This document shows, piece by piece, positions 1-6,470 of a DNA stretch of 11,867 nucleotides. Position numbers and translations under genes: made by a program. Origin of the DNA: Candidatus Nitrosopumilus sp. (GTDB lineage Archaea > Thermoproteota > Nitrososphaeria > Nitrososphaerales > Nitrosopumilaceae); NCBI GenBank assembly GCA_013043295.1, contig JABDOO010000105.1, forward strand, positions 1 through 11,867, read 5' to 3'. Positions within the stretch are counted from its first letter, which is position 1. Every line of letters begins with the position of its first letter. A model generated the notes under the pieces. That model worked only from the letters and a program-made list of their open reading frames with translations. It made no database searches and was not told the origin of the DNA.

Positions 1-464
1 GCAGTTTTTGTTGTTGACATCCAATCTATTTTTTCAAATCTATTTTCTAAATCAATTTTTATTTTAGGATCAACATTTTTTTCATCTGAAGAAATAAATT
101 TTGTATATTTTTTAATGTCATCTAAAAATCTTTTATGTACTCCACGAACTGGTGAATATAAAACTAAAACTTTAGTTTTCTCCTGAATCATTTTTGTAGT
201 TCCAGGTTTTACTGTTGAATGTACCAACACAACTTTTAATCCTTCAATCTTATTGATCCAATTTATTGTAATATCCACAAACTCTGATAATTCTCCTGGT
301 AAACAAACATGAAGATATTCTGGATTTTTAATTTTTTCGTTTTCTGAATAATTTTTGCATTTTGAAGAATCTACATCAATTCCTATGATGTCAAAATTCT
401 TTTCTTCAAGTAGATGAAATAATGTTTCTCCTACTTCCCCCATACCTAAAATTATATCAGTCAT
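1..464 (-). CDS. Nucleotide-sugar (UDP-glucose/GDP-mannose) dehydrogenase-like protein, N-terminal part, cut by window edge
   Basis: The gene starts at an ATG (complement of 462-464) and stays open to base 1, giving 154 residues without a stop; the C-terminal part lies outside the window. The N-terminus MTDIILGMGEVGE has the G-x-G-x-x-G dinucleotide-binding turn (G7, G9, G12), with an acidic residue ending the second strand (IIGID, D30), as expected for NAD binding. Residues 82-90 (HSTVKPGTT) match the family signature STV-x-PGTT of UDP-glucose/GDP-mannose dehydrogenases, followed by a YSPVRG stretch where the family usually has a YxPER-like segment. Family members oxidise the C6 alcohol of UDP- or GDP-sugars, but the catalytic cysteine domain, if present, is not visible here. 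It could be only a Rossmann-domain relative. It lies downstream of tRNA-Gln on the same strand, behind that tRNA's T-tract, and has its own candidate TATA box at 491-500. Confidence 0.7.
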   Translation of the reverse strand, partial: MTDIILGMGEVGETLFHLLEEKNFDIIGIDVDSSKCKNYSENEKIKNPEYLHVCLPGELSEFVDITINWINKIEGLKVVLVHSTVKPGTTKMIQEKTKVLVLYSPVRGVHKRFLDDIKKYTKFISSDEKNVDPKIKIDLENRFEKIDWMSTTKT

Positions 465-490
465 TATGCCTAATTTCAGAAAAACCCCCT

Positions 491-500
491 ATGATATATT
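491..500 (-). promoter_or_regulatory. Candidate TATA box for the dehydrogenase-like gene
   Basis: On the minus strand this reads AATATATCAT. Its centre is about 31 bases upstream of the ATG at 464, which would put transcription start only a few bases before the start codon, typical of the short-leader or leaderless archaeal promoter. It lies between the tRNA-Gln T-tract and the gene, where a promoter is needed. No upstream BRE was convincingly identified. Confidence 0.4.
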
Positions 501-522
501 CGTGTTACAAATCATATTTTAT

Positions 523-530
523 TAAAAAAG
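523..530 (-). terminator. T-tract terminator after tRNA-Gln
   Basis: Directly 3' of the tRNA, the minus strand reads CTTTTTTAAT. A run of six T without a hairpin is enough for archaeal RNA polymerase termination. It separates the tRNA from the protein gene that follows on the same strand. Confidence 0.5.
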
Positions 531-603
531 TAGCCCGGCCCAGACTCGAACTGGGGTCAAAGGCTTCAAAGGCCTCTATGCTTGACCGCTACACTACCGG
601 GCT
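531..603 (-). tRNA. tRNA-Gln (anticodon UUG)
   Basis: A 73-nt cloverleaf read on the minus strand. The acceptor stem AGCCCGG (603-597) pairs perfectly with CCGGGCT (538-532), and the discriminator is A (531). The T arm is CCCAG-TTCGAGT-CTGGG (555-539). The anticodon arm is GAGGC-CTTTGAA-GCCTT with one G-T pair, placing TTG at 34-36 (complement of 567-569), which decodes CAA and by wobble CAG. The CCA end is not encoded and there is no intron. The first pair is A1-U72, the form usual in archaeal tRNA-Gln. In an organism using GatDE this tRNA would first be charged with glutamate and then amidated; gatD and gatE lie further right in this window. Confidence 0.93.
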
Positions 604-636
604 GCTAAATCGAGCACTCTCATTCCCTTAATGAAC

Positions 637-646
637 TTTTTATTTG
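637..646 (-). promoter_or_regulatory. Candidate TATA box for tRNA-Gln
   Basis: The minus strand reads AAATAAAAAG here, centred about 38 bases before the mature tRNA 5' end, implying a leader of roughly a dozen bases removed by RNase P. The spacing is almost identical to that of the candidate box before tRNA-Leu (7209-7216). The sequence is AT-rich generally, so the call is tentative. Confidence 0.3.
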
Positions 647-663
647 AAATTGGCTCATAAAGC

Positions 664-668
664 AAAAA
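664..668 (-). terminator. Possible T-tract terminator of the DUF354 gene
   Basis: Five T on the minus strand begin five bases after the TAG stop of the DUF354 gene (673-675). This is short for an archaeal terminator, but it lies before the tRNA-Gln promoter, where termination would be expected. Confidence 0.25.
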
Positions 669-672
669 CCTT

Positions 673-1701
673 CTATTCTTTTATTATTTTAATTAATTTT
701 TGAATAGGATCTTCCATCTGCTTTCTAATGGTTTCTGCTCTTTTATGACTCTGATTATTGTTTGATTCAAAAATTTTCTTTATGTATTTTGAAATATTAT
801 TTACATTTGTTTCTCTTTTTACTAGAGATTTTTTTACTAAGAAATTTTCAATTATGTTTGGAACAGCATTATATGAAATTGTTGGAATTCCCATCAATGC
901 AGATTCTGCAGTCATTGTTCCACCAGATCCAATAAAAATATCTGTATTGTTTAACAAATGTTTTCCATCATATGACATTTTAACAATTTTTATTCTCTTT
1001 CCAATTATTTTTTGTAAATTCTCAATTTGTTTAGTATATCTTCCCAACACTACAATATTTTCATTTGTAAAATCCTTTCCTATTTTTTTGATTATGGGGA
1101 TAATTTTACTAGATTTAGATGTATATGATGCCTCTTCTTCTTCAACCCTTATCAGAATGTTTTTCTTATTATTAATTTTAAATGGTAATTTTGCATTCAG
1201 ATTTATTTTTCTCTGTATAGTAACAAAGGCATCAATTGCTTTGTATTGAATAATATTTTTTTCATCAATTCCATATTTTGAAAATTCTTTCTTTGATATT
1301 GCATAGGGAATTAACAATTTTTGAATTAAAGGTAGAGTTAATTGCATTACTGCATTAGCATGTGGAGAATCACAAAATGCTACATGTTTAATTCCTAACC
1401 CAAAAGATATTCTAGCTGCCTCTGGAGAACAAAAACTAATAGCAATATCGGGTGAAAATGTCTTAATTTTTTTAGACAGTTTTTCCATTCTGTCAATACT
1501 GGCTTTGAGTTTACTTTTCTTATCAGCGCCACCATGCTTTCCCACAAAAATAAGGTCAAAACCACGTATTTTGGCTAATTTTGAAACTTCATCATAATCT
1601 CGTGAAGTACATAAAAGAACATGTTTTTTGGCTAATTTTTCAACAATTGGTTCAGAAAACAATAATTGTTTTGGTGTTAGAATATCAATCCAGATTTTCA
1701 A
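673..1701 (-). CDS. DUF354 family protein, GT-B fold glycosyltransferase/epimerase-like
   Basis: A 342-residue protein starting MKIWIDILTPKQ, the N-terminal signature of the archaeal DUF354 family. The start codon is TTG (complement of 1699-1701). Upstream in frame there are only four sense codons before a TAA, and the family signature begins exactly here, so TTG is well supported. A GT-B-like second domain carries IGSGGTMTAESALMGIP at about residues 257-273, resembling the GG(T/x)-x-x-E-A-x-x-G-x-P nucleotide-sugar binding turn of UDP-GlcNAc 2-epimerases and GT-B transferases. There is no signal peptide or membrane segment, so it is probably cytoplasmic. The biochemical activity of DUF354 is, to my knowledge, not established; a role in nucleotide-sugar or surface-glycan metabolism is inferred from the fold and from the dehydrogenase-like neighbours. 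It is divergent from the gene at 1765. Confidence 0.85.
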   Translation of the reverse strand: MKIWIDILTPKQLLFSEPIVEKLAKKHVLLCTSRDYDEVSKLAKIRGFDLIFVGKHGGADKKSKLKASIDRMEKLSKKIKTFSPDIAISFCSPEAARISFGLGIKHVAFCDSPHANAVMQLTLPLIQKLLIPYAISKKEFSKYGIDEKNIIQYKAIDAFVTIQRKINLNAKLPFKINNKKNILIRVEEEEASYTSKSSKIIPIIKKIGKDFTNENIVVLGRYTKQIENLQKIIGKRIKIVKMSYDGKHLLNNTDIFIGSGGTMTAESALMGIPTISYNAVPNIIENFLVKKSLVKRETNVNNISKYIKKIFESNNNQSHKRAETIRKQMEDPIQKLIKIIKE

Positions 1702-1764
1702 GTAATTTCCTAATTATGGTAAGTTCAATAAGTTTTTCTTAGTCTAATACTAGCTGTAAATGTA

Positions 1765-2916
1765 ATGGGGGGAGCAAAAGTAGTTGTTTATGGACTTAGT
1801 ACAGAGGGATATTCTATTGCATCTCAAATGGCAATTAAAGGTGCAGATGTATACATTATAGACGAATCAACCCCATCAGCAATTTCTCTCAAAGCTGAAA
1901 TTGCTAAAACATATCCAAATGTTTCTTCTCTAAAAGAAGATGAACCTTTGTTGGCAATGGAACCCATAGATGTGGCAATTTCTAAAGCACAATATCTTTT
2001 CTTTACTCCACGAATTAGAAAAACTGGACAAGATATCAAAACTGAAATTCACTCAAAATTCAAGGATGCAGTTTCTTCGATGAAAAAGAACAGCTCTGTG
2101 ATTTTTACGCTTCCTACTGGATTTGGGGGAAACAATGAAAATATTTCATTACTTGAACATGTAACAGGTCTTCAGACTGGAAAACATATTTCTTATTTTT
2201 ATTACCCATTAGAAGATCTAAATGAACAACCAAAAATTATAGGATCATTCAATGGAAAAGAAGATTCTACACTATCAGAACTTCTAACAGTAGGTAAAAA
2301 AGAGAAAAAATTTGTAGCTATTTCATCATCTGAGCATTTCCATGCAATTGATGTATTATCTCGTTTTTCTAGTCTATGTAGTGTTTTAGAGGTATGTAAA
2401 TACGCTCAAGATGAAGTAACCAAAAATGATCTTTCATCTGATGATTTTCAGAAAATCTTTCTTGACAATATGGTAAGTGGATTATTTGATTTGAAATCTC
2501 TAGGCTCCTCATTTGAAGGTGCAAATTCACTGATGTATCTAATTAATGGAAGTGTTAAAGGAATTGATGGATACATTAAACGATTAATTGATGAAATACG
2601 TTCAACTTTAAAGAAAAATGATCTTAAAGCAAGTAGAACAAAGATTGCATTATCTTGGACACTTGATCAACACGCCATGCGTGGAGATAAAATAGAAATG
2701 CTACAAAATTTGACTTCGAGACTACGGGATTACATTGGTGATGTAGAAGCTTATGAAGATCCTAACTTTGATCTATTTCATAGTGATAAAACTACCATAG
2801 TAGTAGCTTGTTCGCAATCTGATTTTGAAAATATAGAAAAAACTAAACAAGATTCTGATCTAATCATTGTTAAAGCTAATCCTTTATGTGAAACAATCAA
2901 TAATAGTATAAATTAG
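1765..2916 (+). CDS. UDP-glucose/GDP-mannose dehydrogenase-like protein, apparently degenerate
   Basis: A 383-residue protein. The N-terminal Rossmann turn VVVYGLSTEGYSIA (about 6-19) has G-x-S-x-x-G in place of G-x-G-x-x-G, and the second strand ends in D33. Residues 113-150 (VIFTLPTGFGGNNE to YFYYPLEDL) align by pattern with the family stretch STVPPGTTE to SPERL, but the key residues are altered. A helical middle domain (about 185-285) follows, then a C-terminal segment RTKIALSWTLDQHAMRGDKIE to EAYEDP (about 291-332), which matches the family C-terminal domain (K-I-A-x-L-G to V-x-x-Y-D-P). The catalytic loop GGSCFPKD is not recognisable; the corresponding region reads GSSFEGANSLMYLI. Overall length is near the low end for the family (about 400-440). 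It may be a non-catalytic paralogue or have changed chemistry. It starts with ATG; GTG or TTG alternatives were not needed. Confidence 0.65.
   Translation: MGGAKVVVYGLSTEGYSIASQMAIKGADVYIIDESTPSAISLKAEIAKTYPNVSSLKEDEPLLAMEPIDVAISKAQYLFFTPRIRKTGQDIKTEIHSKFKDAVSSMKKNSSVIFTLPTGFGGNNENISLLEHVTGLQTGKHISYFYYPLEDLNEQPKIIGSFNGKEDSTLSELLTVGKKEKKFVAISSSEHFHAIDVLSRFSSLCSVLEVCKYAQDEVTKNDLSSDDFQKIFLDNMVSGLFDLKSLGSSFEGANSLMYLINGSVKGIDGYIKRLIDEIRSTLKKNDLKASRTKIALSWTLDQHAMRGDKIEMLQNLTSRLRDYIGDVEAYEDPNFDLFHSDKTTIVVACSQSDFENIEKTKQDSDLIIVKANPLCETINNSIN
2907..2914 (+). promoter_or_regulatory. Candidate TATA box for grpE
   Basis: TATAAATT overlaps the last codons of the preceding gene. Its centre is about 28 bases before the TTG start of grpE, predicting a transcript with almost no leader. 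A T5 run at 2928-2932 may end the upstream transcript, so grpE-dnaK probably has its own promoter. Confidence 0.45.
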
Positions 2917-2927
2917 CTAAATTACTA

Positions 2928-2932
2928 TTTTT
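2928..2932 (+). terminator. Possible T-tract terminator of the upstream dehydrogenase-like gene
   Basis: A run of five T starts 12 bases after the TAG stop of the gene ending at 2916 and lies just before the grpE start. It is short and weak, but it fits separate transcription of the chaperone genes. Confidence 0.25.
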
Positions 2933-2938
2933 GTTGGA

Positions 2939-3493
2939 TTGTCTAGCGAATCTAATTCTGATGAAATTCCAGTTGATGTAATCTCTGAAAAAGAAACTGA
3001 AAATAATCCTTCAGAATTAACATCCAAATTAAATATTGAAGATCTCTCTAAATTATTAGATTTAGAAAAACAAAAATCATCTCATTATGAAGAAAAATTA
3101 AAACTAGCATTAGCAGATTTTCAAAATCTAAGTAGGAAAACCCAATCTGATATTGAAAATGGTGTCAATTCAAAAATTAATGAGTTTGTATTAGACTTTT
3201 TAAAAATTTATGATGATTTTGTGAGAGCTAAAGAAGTTTTTTCAGATAGTAAAATAAATTCTGAAGGATTAGATTCTATTTTAAAAAATATGGATTCTTT
3301 ATTGAAAAAATATAATATTGAACCAATAGATGCATTAGGAGAAATTTTTAACCCCAATTTTCATGAGGCAATATCTATAATCAATGATTCAGATTTAGAT
3401 GATAATACAATTACAAAAGAGATCAGGAAGGGATATATTTCTCATGAGAGAGTTATAAGACCGACGTTAGTAGAAATTTCAAAAAAAGGATGA
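2939..3493 (+). CDS. grpE: Nucleotide exchange factor GrpE
   Basis: 184 residues. GrpE releases ADP from DnaK and acts as a dimer in the cytoplasm. The N-terminal 30 residues are acidic and low complexity. A long coiled-coil helix follows (about 35-85, EKQKSSHYEEKLKLALADFQ, then NLSRK). The C-terminal beta domain carries the family pattern G-E-x-F-N-P-x-x-H-E-A-I (134-145) and GYISHERVIRPTLVEISKKG at the end. The start is TTG (2939-2941): an in-frame TAA at 2918 closes the frame upstream, there is no other ATG/GTG/TTG between, and the first internal Met is far inside the protein. It is followed by dnaK with a 9-base gap, so the two are surely co-transcribed. Archaeal GrpE proteins are generally regarded as acquired from bacteria together with DnaK and DnaJ. 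Confidence 0.95.
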   Translation: MSSESNSDEIPVDVISEKETENNPSELTSKLNIEDLSKLLDLEKQKSSHYEEKLKLALADFQNLSRKTQSDIENGVNSKINEFVLDFLKIYDDFVRAKEVFSDSKINSEGLDSILKNMDSLLKKYNIEPIDALGEIFNPNFHEAISIINDSDLDDNTITKEIRKGYISHERVIRPTLVEISKKG

Positions 3494-3498
3494 TGATA
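3487..3498 (+). promoter_or_regulatory. Shine-Dalgarno-like sequence before dnaK
   Basis: AAGGATGATGAT overlaps the grpE stop codon and ends four bases before the dnaK ATG at 3503. It partly matches the archaeal consensus GGAGGTGAT. An internal gene of an operon needs such a site, unlike the leaderless first genes in this window. Confidence 0.4.
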
Positions 3499-3502
3499 AA
3501 AT

Positions 3503-5359
3503 ATGGCTAAAATTATTGGGATAGATTTAGGAACAAGTAACTCTGCAGCAGCAGTCGTAATGGGTGGAAAACCGACCATTATACCAGCCGCAGAAGGTGC
3601 CACTGTTGGAGGTAAAGCATTTCCATCTGTTGTGGCATTTTCCAAAGATGGTGATCTTTTGGTTGGTGAACCTGCACGTAGGCAGGCTGTTACTAATCCT
3701 GATAGTACTATTGTTGCTGCTAAACGAAAAATGGGTTCCGATCATACTTTTAAAATTTTAGATAAAGAATACAAACCTCAACAAATTTCTGCATTCATTC
3801 TTCAAAAAATCAAAAAAGATGCTGAAGCATTTGTAGGGGAACCCGTTCAAAAAGCTGTAATTACAGTACCTGCATATTTTGATGACAATCAACGTCAAGC
3901 AACCAAAGATGCTGGAACTATTGCTGGACTAGATGTTGTTAGGATAATTAACGAACCAACTGCCGCTTCTTTGGCATTTGGATTAGATAAAGCAAAAGAA
4001 GACATGAAAATTCTGGTCTTTGATTTTGGTGGGGGTACATTAGATGTAACCATTATGGAAATGGGTGGAGGTGTTTTTGAAGTACTAAGTACATCAGGTG
4101 ATACTCAATTAGGTGGTACTGACATGGATAAAGTTCTAATTGATTTCATAGTTGATGAGTTTAAGAAAAAAGAAGGTGTAGATCTTTCTCAAGACTCTAC
4201 TGCAATGACTAGAATTAGAGAAGCTTCTGAAAAAGCAAAAATTGAATTATCCACTGTTATGGAAACTGATGTTAACTTACCATTTATTGCACATGATCCC
4301 TCTGCAGGAGCTAAAAATTTAGAGATAAGAATTACTAGAGCCAAACTAGATGAATTAATTGGTCCTATTGTTGAGAGATGCAAACCTTCAGTTCTCAAAG
4401 CATTAGAAGATGCAAAGCTCTCAAATTCTGATATCAGTAAAATTGTAATGGTTGGTGGACCTACAAGAATTCCACTAGTCAAAAAATTTGTTAGTGAACT
4501 AATTGGTCAAGAATCTGAATCTGGTGTAGATCCTATGGAGGCTGTGGCAATGGGTGCAGCAATTCAAGCAGGAATCATTGCTGGAGATGTTAGCAGTGAT
4601 ATTGTTTTACTAGATGTAACTCCTCTCACATTAGGAATTGAAACACTAGGTGGTGTAAGAGAACCATTAATTGAAAGAAATACTACTATACCTACTTCAA
4701 AGAGTAAAGTTTTCACAACTGCGGCAGATAATCAAACAGCAGTCACTATTCATGTTGTTCAAGGAGAAAGACCCATGGCAACTGATAACGTTTCTCTTGG
4801 AAGTTTTAACCTTACCGATCTACCACCAGCTCCGAGAGGAATTCCACAAATTGAAGTGAAGTTTGATATTGACGCAAATGGAATTATTAATGTAACAGCA
4901 AAAGATCTTGGGACGCAAAAAGAAGCAAAGATTACAATTGAATCAAATTCCAAATTATCTAAAGAAGAAATTGAAAAATTAAAAGAAGATGCAGAAAAAT
5001 TCTCTGATGAAGATAAAAAGAAAAAAGAGAAAATTGATTTGAAGAATGAAGCAGAAAGTTACATTTACACTACAGAAAAATTGGTAAATCATGATCTTAA
5101 AGATAAAATTTCCCAAGAACAAGGTATCAAAATTACTGATGCAGTAAAAGAGGTCAGAGAAGTTTTGGATAAAGAATCTGAAGAATTGAAACCTAAACTT
5201 GAAGCACTACAAACTCTGGTAAATGAGGTTACAACAGAATTATACAAAAATGCAACTCCTCCACCTGGACCAGATGGACAACAAGGCGCAGATGGACAAC
5301 AAGCCGCAGATTCCAAAAATCAAGAATCTTCTTCAACTGATGAGACAAAAACTAATTGA
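3503..5359 (+). CDS. dnaK: Chaperone DnaK (Hsp70)
   Basis: 618 residues, full length. It is an ATP-driven chaperone that binds exposed hydrophobic segments, working with DnaJ and GrpE. The nucleotide domain shows phosphate-1 IDLGTSNS (7-14), VPAYFDDNQRQATKDAG (122-138), NEPTAAS (150-156), phosphate-2 FDFGGGTLDV (173-182), GDTQLGGTDMD (199-209) and the adenosine motif VMVGGPTRIP (295-304). The linker is IVLLDVTP (about 347-354), followed by the substrate-binding beta domain and helical lid. Between KRKMG (75-79) and PQQISA the segment is short, so the roughly 24-residue insertion of proteobacterial and eukaryotic Hsp70s is absent, as in Gram-positive-type DnaK. The tail (about 585-618) is low complexity with a GxDGQQ repeat and ends in TKTN. 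grpE lies immediately upstream and dnaJ 48 bases downstream. Confidence 0.98.
   Translation: MAKIIGIDLGTSNSAAAVVMGGKPTIIPAAEGATVGGKAFPSVVAFSKDGDLLVGEPARRQAVTNPDSTIVAAKRKMGSDHTFKILDKEYKPQQISAFILQKIKKDAEAFVGEPVQKAVITVPAYFDDNQRQATKDAGTIAGLDVVRIINEPTAASLAFGLDKAKEDMKILVFDFGGGTLDVTIMEMGGGVFEVLSTSGDTQLGGTDMDKVLIDFIVDEFKKKEGVDLSQDSTAMTRIREASEKAKIELSTVMETDVNLPFIAHDPSAGAKNLEIRITRAKLDELIGPIVERCKPSVLKALEDAKLSNSDISKIVMVGGPTRIPLVKKFVSELIGQESESGVDPMEAVAMGAAIQAGIIAGDVSSDIVLLDVTPLTLGIETLGGVREPLIERNTTIPTSKSKVFTTAADNQTAVTIHVVQGERPMATDNVSLGSFNLTDLPPAPRGIPQIEVKFDIDANGIINVTAKDLGTQKEAKITIESNSKLSKEEIEKLKEDAEKFSDEDKKKKEKIDLKNEAESYIYTTEKLVNHDLKDKISQEQGIKITDAVKEVREVLDKESEELKPKLEALQTLVNEVTTELYKNATPPPGPDGQQGADGQQAADSKNQESSSTDETKTN
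5271..5303 (+). repeat. Short tandem repeat in the dnaK tail
   Basis: The 15-base string CAGATGGACAACAAG occurs exactly at 5271-5285 and again at 5289-5303, an 18-base period in frame. It encodes GPDGQQ-GADGQQ, with a decayed third copy AADSKN. It sits in the disordered C-terminal tail, where length variation is usually tolerated. Confidence 0.7.
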
Positions 5360-5375
5360 GATTCTGATTCAATCA

Positions 5376-5388
5376 TTTATACTATAAT
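5376..5388 (+). promoter_or_regulatory. Candidate TATA box for dnaJ
   Basis: TTTATACTATAAT in the 48-base gap between dnaK and dnaJ. The centre is about 26 bases before the dnaJ ATG, fitting a leaderless transcript. dnaJ and the nucleotidase-like gene behind it may therefore be transcribed separately from grpE-dnaK as well as by read-through. Confidence 0.45.
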
Positions 5389-5407
5389 TATGATCAAGGT
5401 ATAATTC

Positions 5408-6469
5408 ATGGCTGCAAAACGTGATTACTATGAAGTTTTAGGTGTAACTAAATCGTCTTCTCCCGAAGAAATCAAACAGCAGTATAGAAAATTAGCATTG
5501 AAATTTCATCCGGATCGTAATAAATCTTCAGAAGCTGCGGAGCATTTCAAAGAAATCTCTGAAGCTTATGCAGTTCTTTCTGATTCTGAAAAAAAACAAG
5601 TCTATGATCAACATGGTCATGCGGGTGTTGATGGCAGATATTCCAATGAAGATATTTTTCAGGGTGCACAAGGTGGAGGATTTGATTCAATTTTTGAATC
5701 AATCTTTGGTCGTGGTGGAGGTGGAGGATTTGGTTTTAATCAACAACAAAGAGGATCTGATATTCTTTATCAAACTACTGTAACATTAGAAGATGTACTT
5801 CATGGTAAAAAAATGGAAATAAATTTACAAAAACAAATTCAGTGTGATACATGTGATGGTTCAGGTGCTAAGCCTGGTACTAACAAAAAGACATGTGATT
5901 CATGTAATGGTCAAGGGCAAGTTAGGCAAACACGAAATATGGGTTTTGCATCTTTTGTTACAGCCGCACCATGCCCTTCTTGCAGAGGTCAAGGATCCAT
6001 TATTGAAACCCCATGTAATGAATGCAAAGGACAAGGAAAGAAAAAAGGTTCAAAAACTGTAACATTTGATATTCCGCCAGGAATTGATTCAGGTGATTAT
6101 ACTGTTCCTGAGGAAGGAAATGAAATTCCTGATGGTATTAATGGTGATCTAATTGTTAGAGTAAGAGTACAACCACATTCTAAATTCAATCGAGATGGAA
6201 AAGATATTTTCTATGATCATGATATTAGTATGATTGATGCAGCACTTGGTTGTGAAATTACTGTTCCAACTTTGGAAGGAACAGAAAAAATCAAAGTTGA
6301 TTCTGGCAGTCAGCCAAACACCATTATCAAACTAAAAGGAAAGGGAGTTACACACATCAATTCCAGAGGAAAAGGTGATCAATTTGTGAGACTTGTAGTC
6401 ATTATACCTAAAAAACTCAATAAACATCAAAAAAATCTTTTAGATGAATTTAGAAAAACAAGTGACTAA
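5408..6469 (+). CDS. dnaJ: Co-chaperone DnaJ (Hsp40, type I)
   Basis: 353 residues. DnaJ delivers substrates to DnaK and stimulates its ATPase. All type I domains are present in order: a J domain (about 5-70) with the HPD tripeptide at 34-36, which contacts DnaK; a short G/F-rich region (about 80-116); and a zinc domain with four CxxCxGxG repeats (C146/C149, C163/C166, C189/C192, C203/C206), all eight cysteines intact. The C-terminal substrate-binding domain follows (about 215-340), including DGINGDLIVRV and GKGDQFVRLVV. It is slightly shorter than E. coli DnaJ (376), mainly in the G/F and C-terminal regions. ATG start at 5408; an in-frame candidate further upstream is not needed because the J domain begins at residue 5. 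It is followed after one base by the gene at 6471. Confidence 0.97.
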   Translation: MAAKRDYYEVLGVTKSSSPEEIKQQYRKLALKFHPDRNKSSEAAEHFKEISEAYAVLSDSEKKQVYDQHGHAGVDGRYSNEDIFQGAQGGGFDSIFESIFGRGGGGGFGFNQQQRGSDILYQTTVTLEDVLHGKKMEINLQKQIQCDTCDGSGAKPGTNKKTCDSCNGQGQVRQTRNMGFASFVTAAPCPSCRGQGSIIETPCNECKGQGKKKGSKTVTFDIPPGIDSGDYTVPEEGNEIPDGINGDLIVRVRVQPHSKFNRDGKDIFYDHDISMIDAALGCEITVPTLEGTEKIKVDSGSQPNTIIKLKGKGVTHINSRGKGDQFVRLVVIIPKKLNKHQKNLLDEFRKTSD

Positions 6470-6470
6470 A

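Noticed and set aside
422..631. 69-codon open frame on the plus strand
   Set aside because: It crosses tRNA-Gln and the start of the dehydrogenase-like gene on the other strand; no motif.
758..1249. 163-codon open frame on the plus strand
   Set aside because: It lies entirely antisense to the DUF354 gene. Its Phe/Ile-rich translation is the mirror of Lys/Asn/Asp-rich coding, and it shows no family motif.
1702..1764. Divergent promoter region between DUF354 and the dehydrogenase-like gene
   Set aside because: A promoter must be here for both genes, but no TATA-like box at the right distance was convincing enough to mark.
4189..4482. 97-codon open frame antisense to dnaK
   Set aside because: dnaK is unambiguous over this stretch; the antisense frame is a by-product of its codon use.
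5271..5303. Tandem repeat as a CRISPR or regulatory array
   Set aside because: Only two exact 15-base copies, in frame and in the low-complexity tail of DnaK; there are no spacers.
6444..6470. Upstream ATG adding nine residues to the nucleotidase-like protein
   Set aside because: It overlaps dnaJ coding sequence, and the HAD motif I would no longer sit at the N-terminus as is usual for the family; the ATG at 6471 is favoured.
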